Shown here one piece after another: positions 7,214 through 14,615 of a stretch of 64,000 nt of DNA. The first letter of the stretch is position 1. Every line of letters starts with the position of its first letter. Source of the stretch: Streptomyces xanthochromogenes. GTDB lineage: Bacteria; Actinomycetota; Actinomycetes; Streptomycetales; Streptomycetaceae. The stretch is from contig NZ_BMUZ01000012.1 in assembly GCF_014650455.1 (NCBI RefSeq), forward strand, positions 62,001 through 126,000, written 5' to 3'. The translations under genes and the position numbers were made by a program. The notes under the pieces were generated by a model, which was not told where the DNA came from, searched no databases, and saw only the letters and a list, made by a program, of their open reading frames with translations.

Positions 7214-8521
7214 GTGGGCGACGGCCCGTACTTCTTCCTCAGTCACGCCCCCGCCGGCCTCGGCGCGGGTGGCCCCGACCCCGACCTGTGGGTGGGGCGG
7301 CTCTTCGACGACCTGTGCCGCGGCGTGGCCGAGCTGACCGCGCTGCCCGACGGCACGCCCGCGGGCTTCATGGACCGCGGGCCGCGCCCCGGCACCGGCT
7401 GGTCCGAGGAACTCGGCCGCAGCCTCGCCTCCTGCCGGGTGTTCGTGCCGCTCCTGTCGCCCCGCTATTTCGCGAGCGAGCGGTGCGGAAAGCAGTGGTA
7501 CGCCTTCGCCCAGCGCGCCATCCGCCACCGTGCCGCCACCGACCGCCCGTCCGACGCCATCGTCCCCGCCCTGTGGGTCCCCGTACCGAGCCGCCAACTG
7601 CCGCTCTCCGCGGCGCAGTTGGACTTCGATCACCGCGGCCTCGGCGAGCGGTACGCCACCGACGGGCTCTACGGCCTCATCAAGCTCCGGCTGCTCGCCG
7701 ACGAGTACCAGCGGGCCGTCCACCACCTGGCCCGGCACATCGTGGGCGCCGCCCGTGCCACCCGGGTAGGACCCGGCCGCCCGCCGGACGCCCGCACCCT
7801 GCCCAGCGCCTTCGGCGCCGCCCCGGGGCCCCGGCCACTGCGGGTCACCGTCGCCGCGCCCACCCTCGGCGAGCTCCCCGCAGGACGCTACGGGGCCTAC
7901 TACGGCGAGAGCCCGCTCGACTGGAACCCCTACCACCCGGCCACCCGGCGGCCGTTGGCGCTGATCGCCGAGGACATCGTGGGCTCGCTCAACTACCGGC
8001 CCACCGTGGCCTCCTTCGACGAGGAGCACCCCGCCGACGGGCCGCAGGCGCCGGCCCGCCCCGAGATCCTGCTCGTCGACCGCTGGGTGCTGCGGGACGA
8101 GCGCCGGCGGGCCCGCCTCGCCGCCCTCGACGCGGCCGACCGGCCCTGGATCGGCGTGGTCGTCCCGTGGAACCGGGCCGACCCGCAGAGCCGGGCCGCC
8201 ACCGACGAGCTCGCCGCCCGCACCGCGGCCGCCCTGCCGTTCCGGACGCACCACGGCAGGGCAGCCTGCCGGACCGCCGCCCGGGGCGTGGAGTCCCTCG
8301 ACGCGTTCGAGGAACTGCTGCCGCAGGTGGTCGAGGCGGCCGCCCAGCAGTATCTGAGACACGCCCCGGCGCACCCGCCCGAGGGCCGCGCGCGCGGCGC
8401 GAGGCCGCGTCTGACCGGCCCGATGGGCACCACCCCCGAACCCGGGCGCCGCGGCACGGCCCCGTACCGCCCGCTCGGCCGGGCACCCGATGTGGAGGAC
8501 ACGGATGACAACCAGCCGTGA
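7214..8521 (+). CDS. fxsC: FxsC: TIR-like protein of the FxSxx-COOH system
   Basis: 435 aa from GTG 7214, 29 nt after the acetyltransferase. The N-terminal 190 residues form a TIR-like domain: YFFLSHA, then FMDRGPRPGTGWSEELGRSLASCRVFVPLLSPRYFASERCGKQW. In active TIR NADases a Glu sits three residues after the Cys of S-x-x-C; here Cys91 is followed by Gln94. A second alpha/beta region covers about 210-390 (LRVTVAAPTLGELP through VGVVVPWNRADPQ), and the tail is Pro/Arg-rich and disordered. The function in the fxs locus is unproven; a non-enzymatic TIR adaptor is the simplest reading. The 3' end overlaps fxsT by 17 nt. Confidence 0.88.
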   Translation: MGDGPYFFLSHAPAGLGAGGPDPDLWVGRLFDDLCRGVAELTALPDGTPAGFMDRGPRPGTGWSEELGRSLASCRVFVPLLSPRYFASERCGKQWYAFAQRAIRHRAATDRPSDAIVPALWVPVPSRQLPLSAAQLDFDHRGLGERYATDGLYGLIKLRLLADEYQRAVHHLARHIVGAARATRVGPGRPPDARTLPSAFGAAPGPRPLRVTVAAPTLGELPAGRYGAYYGESPLDWNPYHPATRRPLALIAEDIVGSLNYRPTVASFDEEHPADGPQAPARPEILLVDRWVLRDERRRARLAALDAADRPWIGVVVPWNRADPQSRAATDELAARTAAALPFRTHHGRAACRTAARGVESLDAFEELLPQVVEAAAQQYLRHAPAHPPEGRARGARPRLTGPMGTTPEPGRRGTAPYRPLGRAPDVEDTDDNQP

Positions 8522-11500
8522 CGGACGTGTCGTCACCTTCTACTCCTACAAGGGCGGCACCGGTCGCACCATGGCCCTCGCCAACACCGCCCTGATCCTC
8601 GCCGCGAACGGCAAGCGGGTGCTCGCGGTGGACTGGGACCTGGAGGCACCGGGACTGCACCGCTTCTTCCACCCCTTCCTCGACCCGGCGACCCTGGGGG
8701 CCACCACCGGTGTCATCGACCTGATCACCGAGTTCGCCTGGGCCGCCACCGACCCCGAGGAACGCGCGGAGGACTGGCACCTGGACTACGCCCGCCTCCA
8801 GCCGCACGCGGTGTCCCTGATGCCGGAGAACCTGGGCTGGGCCTTCCCCGAGGGCGGCACCCTCGACTTCGTCTCCGCGGGCCTGCAGAACCGCGACTAC
8901 TCCGCGACCGTCTCCGCCTTCGACTGGGACAACTTCTACGACCGGCTCGGCGGCGGCCTGTTCTTCGACGCGCTGCAGGCCGACATGAAGGCGCACTACG
9001 ACTACGTCCTGATCGACAGCCGCACCGGGCTCAGCGACGTCGCCGACATCTGCACGGTCCACCTGCCCGACGTCCTCGTCGACTGCTTCACCCTCAGCGA
9101 CCAGTCCATCGACGGCGCCGCCTCCGTGGCCCGCCAGATAACCGAGCGCTACGGCACCCGCAACATCCGCGTCCTGCCCGTCCCCATGCGCATCGACGAG
9201 GGCGAGAAGGAGAAGGCGGACGCCGGACGCGCCCTGGCCCGGCTCAAGTTCGACGGCTTCCCCGCCGGACTCGCGGGCGACCGGCTAGCCCAGTACTGGG
9301 GCTCGGTCGAGATCCCGTACCGCCCCTACTACGCGTACGAGGAGTCGCTCGCCACCTTCGGCGACGCGGCCGGGCTCTCCACCTCCCTGCTCTCCGCCTT
9401 CGAACGGCTCACCTCCGTGATCACCGACGGCGAGGTCACCTCGATGCCGGGCGTCGGCGAAGAGGCCCGGCTGCGCATCAGGGACGCCTTCACGCGGCGC
9501 CGCCCCACCCTGCCCGTCGACGTCCACCTCTCGTACGCCGCCGAGAACCGCATGTGGGCCGACTGGATCGAGGCGGTCCTCGGCCGGGCCGGGTTCCGGG
9601 TGCTGCCGCGCGACGTCTCCGACCCGGCGCCGGCGCGCCCCGAGCCCGCCGCCGACACCAGCCGCAGCGTGGTGCTGCTCTCGGCCGCCTATCTCAAGTC
9701 GGCCCGGGCGATGGGTATTTGGCAGCGCGCGGCCGCCGCCGACCCGACCGGGCTGCGCCGCACCATGCTGCCGGTGCGGGTCGACGACGTACGCCTGCCG
9801 GGCGCCTACCTCGACCGCAACCCGGTCGACCTGTTCCGGCTCGACGAGGCCCACGCCACCGAGTCCCTGCTGCGCGCCCTGGACCGGCCGGGCCAGGGCG
9901 GCGGCGGGCAGAGCGACGGGCCGAGGTTCCCCGGGACCGTGCCGGGGATCTGGAACCTGCCGCCCCGCAACCTCGCCTTCACCGGCCGCTCGCAGGTCCT
10001 GGAGCGGATGCGCGACCAGCGCGGCGGCGGACTCGCGGTCGTCCTGCCGCAGCCGCAGACGCTGTACGGACTCGGCGGCGTCGGCAAGACGCAGATCGCC
10101 CTGGAGTACGCCCACCGCTTCATGGCCGACTACGACCTGGTCTGGTGGATCAACTGCGCCCGCACCAGCGACGTGGCCGCGGGCCTGGCCGAACTGGGCG
10201 GGCGGCTCGGCGGTCAGGGCGGCGACGACATCGGGGTGGCCTGCCGCGAGGCCATCGAGATGCTGCGGCGCGGAGAGCCCACCGAACGCTGGCTGCTGGT
10301 CTTCGACAACGCCGACGACCCCGAGCAGCTCCAGCGGTTCCTGCCGCGGGGCGGCACCGGCCACATCCTGGTGACCTCGCGCAACCAGGCGTGGTCGCAG
10401 TACGGCGGCGCGCTCGCCGTGGACGTCTTCCGGCGCGAGGAGTCCGTCGAGCACCTCCAGCGGCGGGCGCCCGGCCTGTCCGCCCACGAGGCCGACCAGG
10501 TGGCGGGCGCGCTCGGCGACCTGCCGCTCGCCGTGGAGCAGGCGGCCGCCTGGATCGCGGAGACCGCGACCCCGGTCGCCGACTACCTCGACCAACTGGC
10601 CCGGCAGAGCACCGGGGTGCTCTCGCTCAACCAGCCGGCCGGCTACCCCGAACCGGTCGGCGCCACCTGGAACGTCTCCATCGAGCTCCTCGAACAGCGC
10701 TCACCGGCCGCGGTGCGGCTGCTCCAGCTCTGCGCCTTCTTCGCGCCCGAGCCGATCTGGGCCGGGCTGCTCTACGGCAGGGAGATGATCGAGGCGCTCA
10801 CGCCGTACGACCCCTCGCTCCGCGAGAAGCTGGTGCTCGGCCGGGTCATCCGCGAGATCGGCCGGTTCGCGCTCGCCAAGGTCGACCCGGTCGAGGGCAC
10901 CATCGAGGTGCACCGGCTCGTCCAGGCCGTGGTGCGCTCCCAGCTGACCGAACAGGAGCGCCACGAGGCACAGCACACCGTCCACCGCATCCTGGCCGGC
11001 GCCCGCCCCGACGCCGACGAGCCGATCGACAACCCCGAGACCTGGCCGCGGTTCGCCGGCATCTGGCCGCACCTCGGCCCCTCCGAGGTCCCGCTGTGCG
11101 GCGAGCCCGAGCCCCGCAGGCTGCTCATCGACCGGATGCGCTACCTGTGGAAGCGCGGCGAGTTCACCGCCGCCTCGGCCCTCGGCGAGGAGCTGCGCGA
11201 ACGGTGGCGCGAGCAGCTCGGCAGCGACGACATCCAGTACCTCTACCTGCGCTTCCACATCTCCAACGTCCGCCGCTCGCAAGGGCGTTACGCGGAGGCC
11301 CTGGAGCTGGACGAGGAGACCCTGGCCCGTCAGCGCGAGACCCTGGGCGCCACGCACCCGCACACCTACATGACCACCAGCGCCCTCGCCATGGACCTCG
11401 GCGCGCTCGGCCGCTACGACAGGGCGATCGAGCTGGCGACCGAGGCGTACGAGGGCTTCCGCGCGATCTTCGACGAGTCGCACCCCAGAACCCTGGCCGC

Positions 11501-12431
11501 GGGCAACAACCTGGCCCTCACCCGGCGCCTGGTCGGCTGGTACGCCGGGGCCCGTGAACTCGACCAGGACGTCTACGACCGGCGCACCGAGGTGCTCGGC
11601 CCCGAGCACCCCTACACGCTCTCCTCGGCGATGTGCCTGGCCCGCGACCTGCGCGAGATCGGCCGGTACGAGGACTCGGTGACGCTGCTCTCGCGCACGT
11701 ACGCCCTCTCCAAGGACCGGCTCGGGGCGTCCTTCCCCGGCACCCTCGCCGCTGCCAAGAGCCTGTCCGTGGCGCTGCGCCGAACCGGCCGCTACGAGGA
11801 CGCGCGGCGCCTCACCCAGTCCGCCCGCGCCCGCTACCGCGCCAAGTACACCTCGGTGAACCCGGACTCGCTGGCCTGTGAACTCAACCTGGCCGCCGAC
11901 CTGTTCGCGGCGGGCGAGCCCGCGGCGGCCCGCGACACCGCCCTCGCCGTGGTCGCGGAGTACAGCGAGAACCCGGGCCCGAGCCACCCCTACACCCTGG
12001 CGGCGCTCAGCAACCTCGGCATCTACCAGTGGGGCTGCGGCGAGCCGGCCGCCGCCGAGTCGGTCCTGACGGGCGCGATCGCGACGATGCGCGAGGTGCT
12101 GGGCCCCGGGCATCCGTACACCCTGTTCGCCGCGGTCAACCTCGCCCAGGTGAAGGCGGACCTGGGCGAGCTGCACGACGCCCTGGAGCTGGAGCGGGCC
12201 GCGGTCGCGGGGCTCACCAAGGCCCTGGGGCGCCACCACCCCGAACGGCTCGCCTGCTCGGCGAACCTGGCCCTGACCCTCGACGCCCTCGGGCGCCGGG
12301 AGGAGGCCCAGCGGCTGCGCTCGGAGGCGCTGCTCGAACTCGCCCGGCTGCTCGGCGACGACCACGTCCTGGTGCGCATGGTGCGTGAACTGCGGCGCTT
12401 CCACCGGGACTTGGAGCCGCTCGCGGTCTGA
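8505..12431 (+). CDS. fxsT: FxsT: P-loop/TIR/NB-ARC/TPR protein of the FxSxx-COOH system
   Basis: 1308 aa from ATG 8505, chosen because GGAGG lies 7 nt upstream; ATG 8490 would include that site in the coding region. Domains in order: MinD/ParA-like P-loop (Y-K16-GGTGRT, VDWDLEAPGL, LIDSRTGLSD); TIR-like domain about 337-475 (DVHLSYAAENR...VVLLSAAYLKSA), lacking the usual Glu; NB-ARC-like ATPase with Walker A GLGGVGKT near 522 and LLVFDNADD near 599; winged-helix-like linker; then about ten TPRs of the kinesin-light-chain type from about 870 to the end (repeated GxxHPxTLxxxxNLA). This is STAND/NLR architecture. TPRs would sense a ligand and the NB-ARC switch would signal onward (inference). 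It is the last gene of the operon. Confidence 0.9.
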   Translation: MTTSRDGRVVTFYSYKGGTGRTMALANTALILAANGKRVLAVDWDLEAPGLHRFFHPFLDPATLGATTGVIDLITEFAWAATDPEERAEDWHLDYARLQPHAVSLMPENLGWAFPEGGTLDFVSAGLQNRDYSATVSAFDWDNFYDRLGGGLFFDALQADMKAHYDYVLIDSRTGLSDVADICTVHLPDVLVDCFTLSDQSIDGAASVARQITERYGTRNIRVLPVPMRIDEGEKEKADAGRALARLKFDGFPAGLAGDRLAQYWGSVEIPYRPYYAYEESLATFGDAAGLSTSLLSAFERLTSVITDGEVTSMPGVGEEARLRIRDAFTRRRPTLPVDVHLSYAAENRMWADWIEAVLGRAGFRVLPRDVSDPAPARPEPAADTSRSVVLLSAAYLKSARAMGIWQRAAAADPTGLRRTMLPVRVDDVRLPGAYLDRNPVDLFRLDEAHATESLLRALDRPGQGGGGQSDGPRFPGTVPGIWNLPPRNLAFTGRSQVLERMRDQRGGGLAVVLPQPQTLYGLGGVGKTQIALEYAHRFMADYDLVWWINCARTSDVAAGLAELGGRLGGQGGDDIGVACREAIEMLRRGEPTERWLLVFDNADDPEQLQRFLPRGGTGHILVTSRNQAWSQYGGALAVDVFRREESVEHLQRRAPGLSAHEADQVAGALGDLPLAVEQAAAWIAETATPVADYLDQLARQSTGVLSLNQPAGYPEPVGATWNVSIELLEQRSPAAVRLLQLCAFFAPEPIWAGLLYGREMIEALTPYDPSLREKLVLGRVIREIGRFALAKVDPVEGTIEVHRLVQAVVRSQLTEQERHEAQHTVHRILAGARPDADEPIDNPETWPRFAGIWPHLGPSEVPLCGEPEPRRLLIDRMRYLWKRGEFTAASALGEELRERWREQLGSDDIQYLYLRFHISNVRRSQGRYAEALELDEETLARQRETLGATHPHTYMTTSALAMDLGALGRYDRAIELATEAYEGFRAIFDESHPRTLAAGNNLALTRRLVGWYAGARELDQDVYDRRTEVLGPEHPYTLSSAMCLARDLREIGRYEDSVTLLSRTYALSKDRLGASFPGTLAAAKSLSVALRRTGRYEDARRLTQSARARYRAKYTSVNPDSLACELNLAADLFAAGEPAAARDTALAVVAEYSENPGPSHPYTLAALSNLGIYQWGCGEPAAAESVLTGAIATMREVLGPGHPYTLFAAVNLAQVKADLGELHDALELERAAVAGLTKALGRHHPERLACSANLALTLDALGRREEAQRLRSEALLELARLLGDDHVLVRMVRELRRFHRDLEPLAV

Positions 12432-12453
12432 GCGGCCGGAGCCGGCCCGGCTC

Positions 12454-13320
12454 TCACTCCTCGACGAGCCAGCGCAGCACCCGGGGCAGCGCGTGCAGTG
12501 CGTCGAAGTGGGCGGCGGCCGGTTCCAGGACGGGCGTCACGCCCGGGATGCGTCCGGCCAGCCAGTGGTAGTGGCCGACCGGCGAGAACACGTCCTGCTC
12601 GCCGTGCCACAGCAGGACCTCGCCCGGGATCGACGCCGGGTCGAAGCCCCACGGGTTGCAGAACGCGAGCGCGTCGTCGATCCAGCCGTACGCCGAAGTC
12701 CGCAGCGCCTCGCGGTAGTTGCGCAGCAGCATCGCGCGCACCCCGGCGTCCTTGACCACCATCCGGTCGGCGTGGGTGAGCTCGGCGCGCAGCTCGTCCA
12801 GGAGCCGTACCGGGTTCTCGCGGATGTGCGCCGCGCGCACGACGAACCGTGCGGCCAGCTCGTCCGGGTCGGCGGTCCCCGTCGAGTAGGCCAGGACGTT
12901 GGAGGCGGCCATGCCCTCGAACCAGTCGAGGCCCTCGGCGTCCGGCGGGGCGAGCGTGACGAGGGCCGCGGCCCTGGTGACCCGGTCCGGCAGCAGTGCG
13001 GCACAGGCCAGGGCGTGCGGGGCGCCCCCGGAGCGGCCCACGACCGCGAAGCGCTCCAATCCGTAACGGTCGGCGATCGCCGCCACGTCCCGCGCGGCGT
13101 CCCCGACCCGGCGTCCCTGGAGCCGGTCCGAGCCGCCGTAGCCGGGCCGGTCGTAGGTGATGACCCGCATCCGGTGGTGGTAGAGGACCATGCTGCGGGG
13201 CGCGGGCCCGAGCCGGCTGCCGGGCGTGCCGTGCAGCAGGAACACGGGGCTGCCCCGCGGGTCGCCGACCAGCTCCACCGTGAGGATCCGGCCGTCGGCC
13301 GTGCGCACCTTGTCCCGCAC
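12454..13320 (-). CDS. Alpha/beta hydrolase
   Basis: 288 aa, cytosolic. Oxyanion-hole HGTPGS follows the second beta strand; nucleophile elbow GRSGG (V-V-G-R-S-G-G); acid Asp in HGEQDVFSP; His in AAAHFDAL near the C terminus. The lid region about 130-220 is acidic and helical. DRPGYGGSD is the usual alpha/beta-hydrolase loop. It could be an esterase, epoxide hydrolase-like or haloperoxidase-like enzyme; the substrate is unknown. It converges on fxsT with a 22-nt gap and is not part of that operon. Confidence 0.85.
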   Translation of the reverse strand: MRDKVRTADGRILTVELVGDPRGSPVFLLHGTPGSRLGPAPRSMVLYHHRMRVITYDRPGYGGSDRLQGRRVGDAARDVAAIADRYGLERFAVVGRSGGAPHALACAALLPDRVTRAAALVTLAPPDAEGLDWFEGMAASNVLAYSTGTADPDELAARFVVRAAHIRENPVRLLDELRAELTHADRMVVKDAGVRAMLLRNYREALRTSAYGWIDDALAFCNPWGFDPASIPGEVLLWHGEQDVFSPVGHYHWLAGRIPGVTPVLEPAAAHFDALHALPRVLRWLVEE

Positions 13321-13448
13321 CGTGGCCCCCTCACCCGGTCAGGGCACTGACCGACGCTCCAGCCCGTCCGGGCGCAGCCTACTCGCGGACAGGGGGCCCG
13401 GCCGGGGTCTCCCCCTGGGGGTCGTGCGGAGTTACCGTCGAGATACAC

Positions 13449-13461
13449 GTCCGATTCGGAC
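13449..13461. promoter_or_regulatory. Palindrome between the hydrolase and SPFH genes
   Basis: GTCCGATTCGGAC is a perfect 13-bp palindrome (6-bp arms, central T). It lies 14 nt before the SPFH start codon in the 155-nt divergent intergenic region. It may be an operator. No regulator gene is adjacent. Confidence 0.3.
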
Positions 13462-13475
13462 CCTTGGGGGCCGTG

Positions 13476-14396
13476 ATGGTCGAGGCACTGGTGGCGGCCG
13501 GCATCGCCGTCGGATCCGGCGGGGTGGTCTACGCGCTGGCCGCGGCCCGCGTCGTCAAGCAGTACGAGCGCGGGGTGGTGCTCCGGCTCGGCCGGCTGAA
13601 GGACTCGGTGCGCGGCCCCGGCCTCACCATGATCGTCCCCTTCGTGGACCGGCTGCGGAAAGTGAACATGCAGATCGTGACGATGCCGGTGCCCGCCCAG
13701 GACGGCATCACCCGGGACAACGTCACGGTCCGGGTGGACGCGGTCATCTACTTCAAGGTGATCGACCCGGCGGACGCGGTCATCCAGGTCGAGGACTACC
13801 AGTTCGCGGTCTCGCAGATGGCCCAGACCTCGCTGCGTTCGATCATCGGCAAGAGCGACCTCGACGACCTCCTGTCGAACCGGGAGAAGCTCAACCAGGG
13901 CCTGGAGCTGATGATCGACAGCCCGGCCATCGGGTGGGGCGTGCAGATCGACCGCGTCGAGATCAAGGACGTGTCGCTGCCGGAGACGATGAAGCGCTCG
14001 ATGGCCCGCCAGGCCGAGGCCGACCGTGAGCGCCGGGCCCGCGTGATCAACGCGGACGCCGAACTCCAGGCCTCGAAGAAGCTGGCCGAGGCGGCCGGTG
14101 TGATGTCCGAGCAGCCGGCCGCCCTCCAACTCAGGCTGCTCCAGACGGTGGTGGCGGTGGCCGCCGAGAAGAACTCCACGCTGGTCCTGCCGTTCCCGGT
14201 GGAACTCCTGCGCTTCCTGGAACGCGCCCAGCCGTCGCAGGCCGCGCCCGCCGAGCCCGCCGAGCCCGTCAAGGCCCCCGTCGCGCCGCCCGTCGCGCCC
14301 TTGGCGGAACCGGCCGCGGCGGAAATCCCTCCGGCCCAGGCACCCGTGGAGATCGTGGGGGAGGACGGCGAAATCGATTCTCCGAAAAACTTGTGA
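13476..14396 (+). CDS. SPFH/stomatin (slipin) family membrane protein
   Basis: 306 aa from ATG 13476 (GTG 13473 is an alternative; TTGGGGG precedes both). A single N-terminal hydrophobic segment (VAAGIAVGSGGVVYALAA) is followed at once by the SPFH/band-7 domain: VVKQYERGVVLRLGRL, GPGLTMIVPFVDRLRKVNMQ, TRDNVTVRVDAVIYFKVIDP, LRSIIGKSDLDDLLSNRE. A coiled-coil-prone Ala/Glu/Arg segment (RQAEADRERRARVINADAE) follows, then a Pro/Ala-rich tail of about 70 aa. Slipins form oligomeric membrane scaffolds. No NfeD partner gene is adjacent, so it is an orphan. Its last codons overlap the Rex operator of adhE. Confidence 0.88.
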   Translation: MVEALVAAGIAVGSGGVVYALAAARVVKQYERGVVLRLGRLKDSVRGPGLTMIVPFVDRLRKVNMQIVTMPVPAQDGITRDNVTVRVDAVIYFKVIDPADAVIQVEDYQFAVSQMAQTSLRSIIGKSDLDDLLSNREKLNQGLELMIDSPAIGWGVQIDRVEIKDVSLPETMKRSMARQAEADRERRARVINADAELQASKKLAEAAGVMSEQPAALQLRLLQTVVAVAAEKNSTLVLPFPVELLRFLERAQPSQAAPAEPAEPVKAPVAPPVAPLAEPAAAEIPPAQAPVEIVGEDGEIDSPKNL

Positions 14397-14408
14397 AAGT
14401 TTTCACAA
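14391..14408. promoter_or_regulatory. Rex (ROP) operator upstream of adhE
   Basis: TTGTGAAAGTTTTCACAA: perfect 8-bp arms around two central bases. It matches the Streptomyces Rex operator pattern TGTGAA-N4-TTCACA exactly. It overlaps the stop codon of the SPFH gene (TGA 14394-14396) and lies 207 nt before the adhE start. Rex senses NADH/NAD+ and derepresses fermentative or respiratory genes when NADH is high (established for Rex). Confidence 0.85.
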
Positions 14409-14615
14409 GCGCGCATGGGTCTTAAGTCCTTGGGTGTATGCGCAGGTCAGCGCCGACTTTTTGATGACGTCCGGTCAATTGAAAGGACGTTGTACCTCCG
14501 GGAACAGGGCTTTGTCGGGCCCGCGAGCACCGCGAACAGGTGTCGAATTGAGACATCGGAAAAGCATCGCAACGCTCGCCATGCTGGTAGCGCTCGACAA
14601 GAAGGAGTTCCTGCC

